From positions 233,151-297,150 of the forward strand of contig JANQNW010000019.1 of NCBI GenBank assembly GCA_028279375.1: a stretch of 64,000 bases of DNA, read 5' to 3'. Shown piece by piece: positions 1 through 9,099 of this stretch. Position 1 is the stretch's first letter. Each line of letters begins with the position of its first letter. The notes beneath the pieces are model-generated. The model did not search any database. It worked only from the letters and a program-made list of their open reading frames with translations, and had not been told where the DNA came from. Made by a program: the position numbers and the translations under genes. Origin of the DNA: Phycisphaerales bacterium (GTDB lineage Bacteria; Planctomycetota; Phycisphaerae; Phycisphaerales; UBA1924).

Positions 1-391
1 CGAGCCATGCGATCAACTCGGGACCAGTCCGATATCCGGACGCGCGATCGTACTCCTCACCCTCCTTGACGACCACCATCAACGGCATGGAGCGCACTTG
101 GAACTTGTTCGCGATCGCGCGTTTCTTGTCAACATCAATCTGAAGCGCAACACCGTGCTCATCGATCCAGGCGACGACTTTTTCGTCAACCCACGTCGTC
201 TTGTCCATCTGCTTGCACGGCGCACACCACTCCGCCGTGAAGTCGATGATGAGCAGCGTTCCATCCTCGGTCGTCCGGGCGACAGCCTCGTCCAATGAGA
301 TATCGCTGAAGACAGCCGGAGCGCCTCTGCTCGATTCGCCGCAGAAGACAAGAGCCGACACTGCGCCGATCGCAAGAACTCGATTCACCAT
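1..391 (-). CDS. Thioredoxin-fold protein, exported, C-terminus beyond window
   Basis: Reading the minus strand from the ATG at 391 gives a hydrophobic N-terminus (VNRVLAIGAVSALVFCG), consistent with a signal peptide, then LLIIDFTAEWCAPCKQMD. This is a thioredoxin fold with the redox motif WCAPCK, followed by the fold's cis-Pro segment RSMPLMVVVKEGEEYDR. It probably acts outside the cytoplasm in disulfide exchange, or as the thioredoxin-like half of a DsbD-type system; which one is unknown. The frame stays open to the left edge, so the gene is cut. An in-frame ATG at 454 is possible, but the start at 391 has a better AGGGG ribosome site and gives a cleaner signal peptide. It lies about 100 bp downstream of the pyridoxamine-oxidase-fold gene on the same strand. 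Confidence 0.8.
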   Translation of the reverse strand, partial: MVNRVLAIGAVSALVFCGESSRGAPAVFSDISLDEAVARTTEDGTLLIIDFTAEWCAPCKQMDKTTWVDEKVVAWIDEHGVALQIDVDKKRAIANKFQVRSMPLMVVVKEGEEYDRASGYRTGPELIAWL

Positions 392-492
392 GTTCCAGCG
401 CCCCTGGCGACGCGCTCCATCGATCAACCTGCTCGATCGAGAGCTCGCCGCCATCTCACCAGATTCTACCGCTGGAATGGCGCTCAGGATGC

Positions 493-1437
493 TTAGCCGT
501 CAGTCGGTGTCGGAGCGGGATTAAACGGCGAAGCCTCCACAAAAGCCCACGTCACGCCCGCATCGAGCTCAAACTCCCGCACTCGATCAATCATGAGATC
601 CCAGAACCGCCCCGTCCCGCCGGTGACCCCGCGCGAATCGTCTTCGCCGAATCGAATCACACCATCACCCGAAACCTGCACGATGCGCCCCGATTCGAAA
701 TCAGGAAACACCAGCCCCGTGCGCGGATGCGCCTGCACATTCCCCAGCGTGTTGAACATGCTGTTGCCTGCGTAATCCGGAATGCGCAGCGTCCGCCCGT
801 CGAGCAACTCGCAGAACCCCGGCGCCCCACCCCGGTGCGAAGCGTCCACGCGCCCGCTTCCCGCCACACTCGCGACGAACATCGTGTCCGACCGCGCAAT
901 CAGCGCCGCCTGCGATTCAGTTAGCGCATCTGATTCGTGCGCTTCCGAGTTGTCGATCGCCGCGCGCACACTCCCCGAAATCTCCCGCACCTGGATGTAC
1001 TTCGGGCAGTTCTGATACGCCTCTTCGACCGCGATCGTCATCGACGCCTCATCCATCGATGACACGCGCCCGTTGATACGCACCCGCCGCCGCGTCGCAA
1101 GCTCGATCAGCAAGGTCCCGATCCGATCATCGTTCGCGAGATTCGACCACAGAATGTCCGCCTCCGAGCGCGCGCACCGCGTCAGATCGATCTGCGCCGT
1201 GAGCCCATCCGAATCACTCGTCACGAACCCCGCATCGCCCACCACCACAGAAGCCCACGGCGTCCCTGTCCCATCCACAGACCCCACGACCAGCAGCCGC
1301 TGCTGCGCAATGAACTCCCCAGCCGCCGGCGCGATCGAAGTCTGAATCACAGCCCCGACACGCTCCGCCCGCTCGGCCTCACCGGCCAGCGCCTGCACAG
1401 TGAGTTCGCCGTCATGAAATGGAGACGTATCGTTCAT
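493..1437 (-). CDS. Pyridoxamine 5'-phosphate oxidase family (FMN-binding split barrel) protein
   Basis: 314 residues. An N-terminal PNPOx-like split barrel (about 40-150) ends in the motif NCPKYIQ (144-149), typical of the large uncharacterised PNPOx-like proteins. A second barrel-like half (about 175-300) contains SHRGGAPGF and IPDYAGNSMFNTLGN. The family binds flavin nucleotide or F420, but the substrate here is unknown, and the family name does not prove PNP oxidase activity. The start overlaps the upstream gene's stop as ATGA, so the two are probably translationally coupled. Confidence 0.85.
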   Translation of the reverse strand: MNDTSPFHDGELTVQALAGEAERAERVGAVIQTSIAPAAGEFIAQQRLLVVGSVDGTGTPWASVVVGDAGFVTSDSDGLTAQIDLTRCARSEADILWSNLANDDRIGTLLIELATRRRVRINGRVSSMDEASMTIAVEEAYQNCPKYIQVREISGSVRAAIDNSEAHESDALTESQAALIARSDTMFVASVAGSGRVDASHRGGAPGFCELLDGRTLRIPDYAGNSMFNTLGNVQAHPRTGLVFPDFESGRIVQVSGDGVIRFGEDDSRGVTGGTGRFWDLMIDRVREFELDAGVTWAFVEASPFNPAPTPTDG

Positions 1438-3002
1438 GGCTCTTGCGCTCCCGACTGGAGACTCTTTACTTGCGGCATGCCAAATGGAGATGATCCATCG
1501 AGCTTAATCACGACCCGCAGTTGGAAATACGGATGAACGCCTCCCATCCGATCACGCTCGGCCCGCGCGTGTGCAGTTGTCCGCCCGATCGCGGCCATCG
1601 AGTTGCCGGAATCAAACAGCGCGGAGCCCCAGATGAGCGGGATACCCGGATCACCCGTGTACGAGCGCACGATCTCGCCGGTGTCTACGTTGATGACGGC
1701 GAAGTCAAACCAGCCCCCGCCCTTATAGACGAGGACCTCATTGTCGCGCCAAGGCAGAGGCGGATTTCGAATCTGCGTGTGCCAGGCTTCAAAAAACCAG
1801 TCGTTCGTTCGGATTGATCGATGACTTCCGTCCTCGATGCTCAGTTCCGTGATCTCCTCCGGATTCTGCCAATGGTTGATGATGACCGAGTCTCGATGCG
1901 GAAGAACAAGAGACCCCGATCCGACACGAAGCTCCGTGCGTCGTTCTTCCAGGATCTCCGATGCGCCTCGCGCGATTTGAAATCGCACGACGCTCATATA
2001 GGGCATAAAGCGTGAAGCTCGCAGGCCCTTCGGTCCCAGATAGAACGTGGTGAACTCGTCATCGTGCCCACTGACACTGATCGCCTGAACCCGCGAGTGG
2101 ATCCGAAGATTGTCGCGCGGGAGCAACGCGACCTTCAATGAACAGAGGTGCTCGCTCTTCATGGAGCCGATGTCGTGCGCGTAGACCTCGAGCTCTTCCG
2201 CGTCCTTCGCCCCCCAGGCGGTGTAGAGATAGTGACCTTGGTCGAGTTCAGCCTCGCCAATCACGCCGTAGCAGCGCAGCGATCCGCGCGGAGCCCACCT
2301 CCAGAGTCGCTTCCCGTCCTTCGGCGCTCGTTCCTCGATTGAGTGAATTCTCGGGATAAAGAGACGGCGCCCGCTCCGGTCAAAATGCAGCGGGGCGCCC
2401 GTCGCGCCGCCCATCGCAACCACCGTCTTCCATTTCAGCTCGCCGTATTCCAGTTCATACAATCGGATACGTGTCACAGCGATCTGCTGTCGATAAAGCC
2501 GATGTGGATACTTGATATCCATGAGCCGACCGACACGCTCCGAAGGCCAATGGGCCCATTCTCGGGCAAAGTCGTTCGAACGATGTGACTGCAGGAAGAA
2601 GAATGCGCCGGCGCCTGTCATCAGGAAGAGCGCCAGTGGCGCCATGCTCCGGCGAATCCACGTCCTGCCGGCGACACGCCTTCGCGCGCGCGAAAAAGAC
2701 CGCCCGCACTCAGTGCAAAGTGGATCTGTCGTTTGAACTTCGTAGTTGCATCGCCTGCAATAAAAGGCCCCGGTCCTCCGAGGCATCGCGACGATTCTTT
2801 TGGCCCGCCAGGCGCACGCAAGCGCTGCGAGGATGAAAACCGGCGCAGCGGCGTAAATCCCGTACACGAGAATGACGTCCCAGACATCAATCGCTGTGAC
2901 CTCGAGGCTCAACCAGAAGCGCGGGCCAAATGGATCACCCGCCACTTCCGGATGTCGAAATCCCCAGTCTGCCGCCTTGAATGGCACGTCATGGAGCAGC
3001 AT
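1434..3002 (-). CDS. Membrane protein with internal zinc ribbon, function unknown
   Basis: 522 residues. One membrane helix lies near 40-65, a CxxC...CxxC zinc ribbon (CRRCNY...CTECG) at about 81-100, a second helix at about 115-135, and then a long presumably extracytoplasmic region of about 380 residues with no motif I recognise (possibly a beta-propeller-like fold). The same zinc-ribbon style recurs in a dozen proteins of this window, usually at the C-terminus; here it sits between two helices on the cytoplasmic side. It starts 36 bp after the M16-like gene and overlaps the next gene by 4 bp. Confidence 0.7.
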   Translation of the reverse strand: MLLHDVPFKAADWGFRHPEVAGDPFGPRFWLSLEVTAIDVWDVILVYGIYAAAPVFILAALACAWRAKRIVAMPRRTGAFYCRRCNYEVQTTDPLCTECGRSFSRARRRVAGRTWIRRSMAPLALFLMTGAGAFFFLQSHRSNDFAREWAHWPSERVGRLMDIKYPHRLYRQQIAVTRIRLYELEYGELKWKTVVAMGGATGAPLHFDRSGRRLFIPRIHSIEERAPKDGKRLWRWAPRGSLRCYGVIGEAELDQGHYLYTAWGAKDAEELEVYAHDIGSMKSEHLCSLKVALLPRDNLRIHSRVQAISVSGHDDEFTTFYLGPKGLRASRFMPYMSVVRFQIARGASEILEERRTELRVGSGSLVLPHRDSVIINHWQNPEEITELSIEDGSHRSIRTNDWFFEAWHTQIRNPPLPWRDNEVLVYKGGGWFDFAVINVDTGEIVRSYTGDPGIPLIWGSALFDSGNSMAAIGRTTAHARAERDRMGGVHPYFQLRVVIKLDGSSPFGMPQVKSLQSGAQEP

Positions 3003-3038
3003 CCCGCAATTCTACGCGCAGCCGCCTCCCGAAGTTCC

Positions 3039-4292
3039 CTAGAACCCCGGCATCTGCAACTCACCCGGCCCCAGCGACACAATCGTAATGTCGCCCAGAC
3101 GCCGACCCTCCAGATACCCGTTCACCGCATCCAGCGTCACCGCGTCAATCTGACGCGTGATCTCATCAAGTGACCGCGGCCGCCCAAGCTTGTGATAGTC
3201 GCCCGCAAGCGCGCTCGCTCGCGCATTCGTCGACTCGCCGCTCATCACCGTGCGCGACTTCATCCCGATGATCGCCCGCTCGAACTCACTCTCCGAAACG
3301 CCGCCGCCCTCGGATGGCTTGCCATTGATCTTGTCCAGCTCCGCAAGCAGCACATCGAACGTGTCCTGCGCACGCTCCGGCGTCGTTCCCGAATACGCGA
3401 TCGTCCGCCCGAACTCCCGGTCCGCGCGATAACTCGCATACACCGAGTAACACAACCCGCGCCGCTCGCGCACCTCGGTGAACAGCCGCCCCGACATCCC
3501 GCCCGAAAGCGCGCTCGTCACCACGCGCTCCAGCATCGAGTTCGCGTCATCCTCCTGCGGCGAGTCATACGCAATCGTGATGTGCGTCTGGTTCGTTTCG
3601 TCGATGATCGGCGTATACCCGCGCAGCCCCGGCCCCGGATGCGCCGCCGCGCTCGGCGCGCCCGACCAGCCATCCAGCAGCTGATTCAACTCACCCTCGA
3701 GCCGGTCGCCGTCCACGTCGCCAGCGAACGCCAGGATCGATCCCTTCGGCTTCGCGCCCTTCGTCCATCCCTCGACGACATCAGTCTGCGACACCGCCGC
3801 GATCCCCGCCAGCGTTCCGATCCCCGACCGATTCAAAGGCGCCGACATGTGCTGGCGCGTCGTCTCGATCGCCACGCGCTCCTGCGGCTCATCCTTCAAA
3901 CCCTCAATCGCCTGGCTGCACAGGTCCTTCACCGGCGCCAGCGACTCCTCGTCAAACCGAGGCCGCAACACCATGTCCACCACCAATGGCAACGCGTCCG
4001 ATATCCGCTCGCCAAGCAGCGTGCCCCCGAGACTCATATAAAAGGTCCGGACCAAAGTGCCGGTCGAGCACCCAAGCGAATCAAGCGCATCCCGATGCGC
4101 CCGCGAGTCCAGGTCGCCGGCGCCGCGAAGCAGGAGATCCGACCACAGCGCGCTCAATCCCTCCTTGCCCTCAGGGTCACGCGACGCCCCGCCCGTGATC
4201 AGCCAGCTGAAGCCCGCGCTCTTCACGCCCTCGATCCGCTCCACGAGCAGCGGCATTCCACACGCCAGCATCCGAACCTCGGGCTCTGCCAT
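3039..4292 (-). CDS. M16 (pitrilysin/MPP-like) peptidase homologue lacking the zinc motif
   Basis: 417 residues with the two-lobed M16 layout: an N-terminal lobe (about 5-200) and a C-terminal lobe with the usual SGGMSGRLFTEVRERRGLCYSV segment. The catalytic HxxEH expected near residue 48 (normally GLAHFLEH) reads GLSALWSD, so both histidines and the glutamate are missing. This matches the non-catalytic partner subunits known in the family (such as processing peptidase alpha or core proteins), though no catalytic partner gene is visible here. No signal peptide. GGAAGGG 6 nt before the ATG supports the start. It is the first gene of the leftward operon. Confidence 0.85.
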   Translation of the reverse strand: MAEPEVRMLACGMPLLVERIEGVKSAGFSWLITGGASRDPEGKEGLSALWSDLLLRGAGDLDSRAHRDALDSLGCSTGTLVRTFYMSLGGTLLGERISDALPLVVDMVLRPRFDEESLAPVKDLCSQAIEGLKDEPQERVAIETTRQHMSAPLNRSGIGTLAGIAAVSQTDVVEGWTKGAKPKGSILAFAGDVDGDRLEGELNQLLDGWSGAPSAAAHPGPGLRGYTPIIDETNQTHITIAYDSPQEDDANSMLERVVTSALSGGMSGRLFTEVRERRGLCYSVYASYRADREFGRTIAYSGTTPERAQDTFDVLLAELDKINGKPSEGGGVSESEFERAIIGMKSRTVMSGESTNARASALAGDYHKLGRPRSLDEITRQIDAVTLDAVNGYLEGRRLGDITIVSLGPGELQMPGF

Positions 4293-4530
4293 CGCATCCC
4301 TTCCTTAACAAGCGCCGCTTATCGGCCCGCGGCCATCGGGCCGGGCGCCCCAGGAATCAGGACGCCCCTCAACGCGCCGAGTCTATCGGGCCATTCTCCC
4401 GCTCGCCCCATCCGCACGACCCATCCCCTCCATACCCCTTCACACCGAATCAGATTCCCCACCGCACGCGCCCTTGCAGGATGCCGATTTGAATTCGTAG
4501 CTGAAGGAAGCCAATGGGCAGGTTCTAACC

Positions 4531-5187
4531 ATGCGTGCCGTAGTTGACAGTGTGGTCGCAGTCATGCTCGCGCTCGTCCTCGGTGGAATTCTCATCTACC
4601 AGCGGGCCGAACGCGAAGAGGATGACGCCGTAACGCAGACCCGGACAGCCGTCCAGGTCCTCGCGCGGGAGATCCGCATGCGCGGCGCCGCCGAACTCAC
4701 CGACGTCAACGGCAGAGGCTGGCCCATGACCGTCTCCTCAGACTGGTTCGACGCCGACCTCCCAACCAACGCAACCGTCACCGGCGATCGACCGTGGGTC
4801 GAGGTCGCGCGCCCCGAGCACGCCGAACTCGTCCACCCGCCGAACCGCATCGCGCTCGACAACACCATCGCCGCCTTCTGGTACAACCCCGGCAACGGCG
4901 TCGTCCGCGCGCGCGTCCCCGTGCTCGTCTCCGATCGCAAGACGACCGAGCTCTACAACGACGTCAACGCGACGTCCCTCAGCAGCATCTTCCACGACTG
5001 GGTCCCGCCCGCAGCCGGCGGCGCCATCCCCGAAGGCATGGCCCCCGCAAACCCGAGCGCGCCAGCCGTCGCCGAAGGCAACGAATACAACGCGTCCGAC
5101 ATGGACCCGACCAGCCCGTTGCTGAGCCCCATCGAAGAGGCGAAGCAGACGGCCGATGCGCTCTCCGGCGGCGACGATCAGCGCTGA
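4531..5187 (+). CDS. Single-span membrane protein, function unknown
   Basis: 218 residues. One N-terminal helix (about 5-22) is followed by a charged heptad-like stretch (about 27-52) and a mostly polar domain ending in a Pro/Ala/Ser-rich tail. The short N-terminal helix then amphipathic segment resembles pseudopilin-like proteins, but no prepilin peptidase site (GFxxxE) is clear, so I assign no function. The stop codon lies inside a 16-bp perfect palindrome (5175-5190). The codon bias matches neighbouring plus-strand genes. The gene stands alone, divergent from the M16-like gene. Confidence 0.65.
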   Translation: MRAVVDSVVAVMLALVLGGILIYQRAEREEDDAVTQTRTAVQVLAREIRMRGAAELTDVNGRGWPMTVSSDWFDADLPTNATVTGDRPWVEVARPEHAELVHPPNRIALDNTIAAFWYNPGNGVVRARVPVLVSDRKTTELYNDVNATSLSSIFHDWVPPAAGGAIPEGMAPANPSAPAVAEGNEYNASDMDPTSPLLSPIEEAKQTADALSGGDDQR

Positions 5188-5716
5188 TCGCCGAGACGAA
5201 GTCCGACATTCGCCGACGAGCGAGCCGCGCAACAACAAATCTCAAAATCCAGACGACGTCGTTCGTCAAACCGCGTCCATGCCGCGCAATCGAACGACCT
5301 GGCATCGCTCTGCGCACAGTCTTAGCGCAGTGAGCGCCTCTGAACTGACCAATCGGGCGCCATAAGCGCATGCCCTGGGCAGGGGGGCCCGTTGACCCAC
5401 CCAGGGGAGTGTCTCAAGACTCCACGCGTGCGCGTCACCTCGCGCACGACAGAAGGTCAGAGAGATGCAAGTCCACAGACGTTCATGCAGTGCGCCCGCC
5501 GCAGGCGACGCTCGCCCGCGTGGTGAGCGGAGGAAGAACCAAACCCTCGCGAAAGATGTCGCTCCTCTGATCCGAGCAAGCGCTCGTCCGCACGCGCGCT
5601 TCTCCCAAGGCGCCTGGGTCATGGCGCCCTCCATCGTCAGTGCGCGTGTCGAGGCCATCTCTCCAGATGGCCCCACACTGTCCCCTTGTTTTGTGAGACG
5701 ATCAGAGGAGTAAGAC
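5188..5716. other. 529-bp intergenic region, no gene seen; possible structured leader
   Basis: No convincing coding frame on either strand. It contains several GC-rich hairpins, for example CCTGGG...CCCAGG near 5383-5402 and GGAGTGTCT/AGACTCC near 5405-5422. I looked for RNase P RNA, SRP RNA, tmRNA and 6S RNA and found no diagnostic core sequence. It could be a long 5' leader of the repeat-protein gene at 5717. Confidence 0.4.
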
Positions 5717-7036
5717 ATGCAGAGTTTGAAGTTACGCACGGCGACTGCGTTCGCCGGCGCCATCTCCGCCGCAGCCGCGTCGACAGCCGTCGGAGGCGTC
5801 CTCCAGGCAGGCGATCCGACGGAGTGCATCTCACCCGATTCACTCCTGGCCGGGCACTTTCAGGAGGGCGAACTCTTCGGAGACGCAACTGGCGATTGCT
5901 GCGTCGGCGACATCGACATCGTGCTCAATATCCTGTCACAGGAAATCCCCATCGAGGATCATGACCTCGACGGCACGATCTCCATCAACGATCAGATCGA
6001 GACCGTCAGGCGCATCATCGCAAGGAGCTTCGGCGATCTCGACGCCGACGGCGTTGTCGGTGAAGCCGACATTCTCCATGTGGTCATCGCCATGAAGCTC
6101 AAGAACGATCACACCGCTGACGTCACGTTCGACGGCGTGGTCAACGCCGACGACCTTCTCGCCATCATCGGGAAGGTCGGAAAGCCCATGCGCGCCGACG
6201 CCGAGAGGCTTGCGCCGCAGGTCGTTGATCTCATGAACTACCTCATGCAGCACGACTACCAGGTGCTCCTGGGTTCATGCGGGGGCGGGGGCCCGACCGC
6301 CGGCTCGCACTCGCAGTCGATCAGCGGAAGCTATCCCGACAGCCACGGCTCAGGGTTCTCCGGATGGTTCCCCGACGACCACATGCACACGATCACGTCC
6401 GACTGGCCCACGCTCCCGCCGGGACACAACGGCGCAATCAGCTCCGGCACCCACTACATCAACTTCTCGCAGCATACGTGGCCGGCGAATCACTCCTACT
6501 CGGTGTCGTCCGACTGGGGCACCGATCCCGGCGATCACAGCTCCGCGCTCAGCGAAGAGTGGGAGTACCAGCCTGATCACCGAACGGACGCCAGCACCTC
6601 CTGGCCGTCGCCGAGTGACCACGACAACTCCATCAGCCGGACCTACCCGCCCAACCACAGCGGATCGCGATCCGCGCAACGACATCCAACGGAGCACCGC
6701 GCCGACACGTCTGGAAACTGGCACAACGGCTCGACTTCTCAGAACAACCATGGCTCGGCCTTCTCCAGCAAGTGGCCGACGAACCACACGGCGTCCGTCT
6801 CAGCGTCCTGGCCGGGCAACTCACACCATGGCGGAACCAGCGCGCGCTGGCCCACCAATCATCACTCCGCGGCCTCGACCACCTGGCCTGCAAACACCAA
6901 CCCGCAATGGCCGCCGACACACTTCAGCGCCGTCTCCAGCGATTGGGGACAGCCCGCTGACGACGGCTGGCCACTCTTCCCGCCGGATCACAGCTGGTGG
7001 ACCACCGGCACCGACATCTACGACCTCTTCCCCTAA
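5717..7036 (+). CDS. Secreted protein: dockerin-like repeats plus about 15 HxxxxSxxWPxN repeats
   Basis: 439 residues. A signal-peptide-like N-terminus (about 1-27) is followed by three or four dockerin/EF-like units (about 55-155; for example DHDLDGTISIND, DLDADGVVGEAD, TFDGVVNADD). A glycine-rich hinge follows, then about 240 residues (197-435) built of a 12-residue unit H-x4-S-x2-W-P-x-[ND], with variants WFPDDH, YPPNH, WPANH and WPTNH. The regular His, Ser and Trp spacing suggests stacked strands, perhaps with metal or carbohydrate binding; this is inference. The start is supported by GAGGAG 6 nt upstream. The next gene carries the same repeat at its C-terminus. I do not recognise the repeat as a named family. 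Confidence 0.75.
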   Translation: MQSLKLRTATAFAGAISAAAASTAVGGVLQAGDPTECISPDSLLAGHFQEGELFGDATGDCCVGDIDIVLNILSQEIPIEDHDLDGTISINDQIETVRRIIARSFGDLDADGVVGEADILHVVIAMKLKNDHTADVTFDGVVNADDLLAIIGKVGKPMRADAERLAPQVVDLMNYLMQHDYQVLLGSCGGGGPTAGSHSQSISGSYPDSHGSGFSGWFPDDHMHTITSDWPTLPPGHNGAISSGTHYINFSQHTWPANHSYSVSSDWGTDPGDHSSALSEEWEYQPDHRTDASTSWPSPSDHDNSISRTYPPNHSGSRSAQRHPTEHRADTSGNWHNGSTSQNNHGSAFSSKWPTNHTASVSASWPGNSHHGGTSARWPTNHHSAASTTWPANTNPQWPPTHFSAVSSDWGQPADDGWPLFPPDHSWWTTGTDIYDLFP

Positions 7037-7065
7037 CTGATTGAAGAACACTGACACGCGCACAC

Positions 7066-7095
7066 GGCGATCGGAGCGCAACCGCTCCGATCGCC
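7066..7095. other. Perfect 13-bp hairpin between the two WPxxH genes
   Basis: GGCGATCGGAGCG, a CAAC loop and the exact reverse complement lie between the stop at 7036 and the start at 7142. There is no T-tract, so it is more likely an mRNA-stabilising or processing structure, or an incomplete terminator, than a strong rho-independent terminator. Confidence 0.55.
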
Positions 7096-7141
7096 ATTGA
7101 CTCAAAGAACTGAACTCCACCGCTTCGGAGGCGCCGGAACC

Positions 7142-8473
7142 ATGCGTATCGCCCTTTGCTCTTTCGTGCTTTTGATCGCCGCAGCGACTGTCCGCGCAGA
7201 AGCGCCAAATACCGTGCCTGTCGCCGGCCCGGTCTGGTTCAACATGGACTGGATCGAAACCAAATGGTCCACACAGGGTCTCGGTGATCCCGCGCCTCGA
7301 TCGCCCTGCGACTTGCCCGCGTCGATCGCGACGCCAGACTTCGACGATCCTCACGCCATCGCCGAGTTCGTCCTGCGTCACACGCCGCCTGATCTCACGG
7401 TCTACCCCTCCGAGCGGTACTTCTACTACCGATTCCCCCTCGGCGCGAGGCTCGTCAGCGGCAACCTCCGCTTCGTCGACATCGACAAGGGAATCATCCA
7501 CATCGGCTACTTCGACGATTACAACCGTCAGGACATGCGCATCGGCACGATCGTAGATGGCGACAACGCCGAGGTCGATTTCGACGCCGATCGCGATCTG
7601 GCCACACTGCGTTTCCGCGGCCTCGAGCGAACGTTCACTCTCGACCGCTCCTGGGACGATCGCAGTGAGGCGCCGAATCTGCTCGAGCATGAACGCCTCA
7701 TCTCCGGCGTCCTCGACGAATCCGGCTTCTATCTCTGGCTTGTCTACAACGAGAACGAAAACGCCCTCTATTACCTGCTCAATGAGCACAAGGTCGTGCC
7801 CGATCGGCTCACACTGCTCCAGGAATCCGGCCCGAGACTTCTCCTGGGAACACAGTCGCGATTCGTCTTCTACGAGGATCAGCCCACACAAAGGCGCATT
7901 CTCGTCTCAATCTATGAGCCCTCGTCCGTCGCGAACGATTACTACGACGGCGCATTCGACCAGGTCCCGCCGGATCTGCCCATCAGGAAGATCCTCGAGA
8001 GCGTCTATCCATACGTCACCGAACGCGGCGGTATCGACGAGCACGGCAACTTCGTGGGTGTCCAGCATCAGCGCGTCGCAATCAGCCCCTATCAGCAGTA
8101 CACCCAACTCGACGCGCTGCTCGACTTCCTGGTGGACGCATACAAACCCGAAGCGCCGGGCGCCGCCCGCTGGACGAACATGACCTACGAGTCGAAATCA
8201 CACTTCCACGAAACGCTTCAGCAGCGCCGCCGACTCGAGACGCTTGCCGAGATCGAGCATGGCATGCGCGAAATGCAGCCCGCGACCCACAGCGTCGATC
8301 TGTCCGCCGCGTGGCCGGCCAATCACTGGCGCCGCAACAGCGCCGCCTGGAGCGCGGAGCACGAACAGTCAGTCAGCGCGCGCTGGCCGGCGAATCACGA
8401 AGTTGATCTGAGCGTCGCCGAACAGGAGACCCGGAACGAGGAGCGCAATCGAGATGAGCCCGCCGCGCACTGA
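7142..8473 (+). CDS. Exported protein with C-terminal WPxxH repeats, function unknown
   Basis: 443 residues from the ATG at 7142, which has GGAGG 9 nt upstream and begins a good signal peptide (MRIALCSFVLLIAAATVRAEA); an earlier in-frame start at 7097 lacks both. The body (about 20-375) is Asp/Tyr-rich and not recognised. Residues about 383-430 hold three or four units of the repeat seen in the previous gene: HSVDLSAAWPAN, HWRRNSAAWSAE, HEQSVSARWPAN. A charged tail overlaps the start of the next gene by 20 bp. Sharing this repeat with its neighbour implies the two proteins are displayed, or interact, through the same module. Confidence 0.75.
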   Translation: MRIALCSFVLLIAAATVRAEAPNTVPVAGPVWFNMDWIETKWSTQGLGDPAPRSPCDLPASIATPDFDDPHAIAEFVLRHTPPDLTVYPSERYFYYRFPLGARLVSGNLRFVDIDKGIIHIGYFDDYNRQDMRIGTIVDGDNAEVDFDADRDLATLRFRGLERTFTLDRSWDDRSEAPNLLEHERLISGVLDESGFYLWLVYNENENALYYLLNEHKVVPDRLTLLQESGPRLLLGTQSRFVFYEDQPTQRRILVSIYEPSSVANDYYDGAFDQVPPDLPIRKILESVYPYVTERGGIDEHGNFVGVQHQRVAISPYQQYTQLDALLDFLVDAYKPEAPGAARWTNMTYESKSHFHETLQQRRRLETLAEIEHGMREMQPATHSVDLSAAWPANHWRRNSAAWSAEHEQSVSARWPANHEVDLSVAEQETRNEERNRDEPAAH

Positions 8474-9095
8474 GTTGCTCGCGCTCGCCATCGCAGCGCT
8501 CCTGCTCACGATCGCGCTCAACGCGTTCGCGGCGCTCATCGCTGCGCCGCCGCGAGCCAGCGTTCCGGCCGGTCCGTGGGCATGGCCGGGCGAGGCGCCG
8601 GCGCACTGGCCGCAGTCAACCGAAGACGCATTCAGCAGCTACATCGGCCGCAGGCGATCGCCCGTTCGCACGGACACCGTCGTCGATATCGCGATCAACC
8701 CGACATCGCCGCAGGTCTACGAGCACCAGCGAATCGACATCGGCTTTCCATTTCGGTGCGCACGCGCCGATCTGCGCGTCGAGCACGACCACGAGACGAA
8801 TGCGCGCGCATTCCCAACGATGTCGCCGCTCGACACCGGCGTCATGCTCGATCAGCTCGTCTCCATTCCTCACCGTGGCGCCGTCATCCCGCTCCGTCCG
8901 CTCCCCCTCGGCCTCCTCGCCAACACGCTTTGCATGCTCGTCATACTCCTCCTCGCGCGCGCCGCCTCCAGAGCCGCGCGCGCGAAGTACCGATCACAAC
9001 ACAAGCTGTGCCCCGATTGTGGATACCCGGACCCCGGCGAGTCCCGCTGCCCCGAATGCGGGGATTTCCGAGCAACGCAGCGCGGCGCTTCCTGA
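8454..9095 (+). CDS. Two-helix membrane protein with C-terminal zinc ribbon
   Basis: 213 residues. An N-terminal helix (about 8-30), an extracytoplasmic segment of about 125 residues, a second helix (about 148-168) and a cytoplasmic C-terminal zinc ribbon CPDCGY...CPECG (about 183-203). Just after the first helix it has W-P-G-E-A-P-A-H-W-P, which loosely echoes the WPxxH motif of the two preceding genes. It overlaps the upstream gene by 20 bp, so it belongs to the same operon, and is a candidate membrane partner of the two secreted proteins. It ends 4 bp from the convergent kinase gene. Confidence 0.7.
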   Translation: MSPPRTELLALAIAALLLTIALNAFAALIAAPPRASVPAGPWAWPGEAPAHWPQSTEDAFSSYIGRRRSPVRTDTVVDIAINPTSPQVYEHQRIDIGFPFRCARADLRVEHDHETNARAFPTMSPLDTGVMLDQLVSIPHRGAVIPLRPLPLGLLANTLCMLVILLLARAASRAARAKYRSQHKLCPDCGYPDPGESRCPECGDFRATQRGAS

Positions 9096-9099
9096 GAAT

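Noticed and set aside
3192..4547. 451-codon plus-strand frame rich in Arg/His/Pro
   Set aside because: Exact antisense shadow of the M16-like gene, with a composition typical of GC-rich shadows and no motif.
5188..5716. RNase P, SRP, tmRNA or 6S RNA gene
   Set aside because: None of the conserved core sequences of these RNAs could be found.
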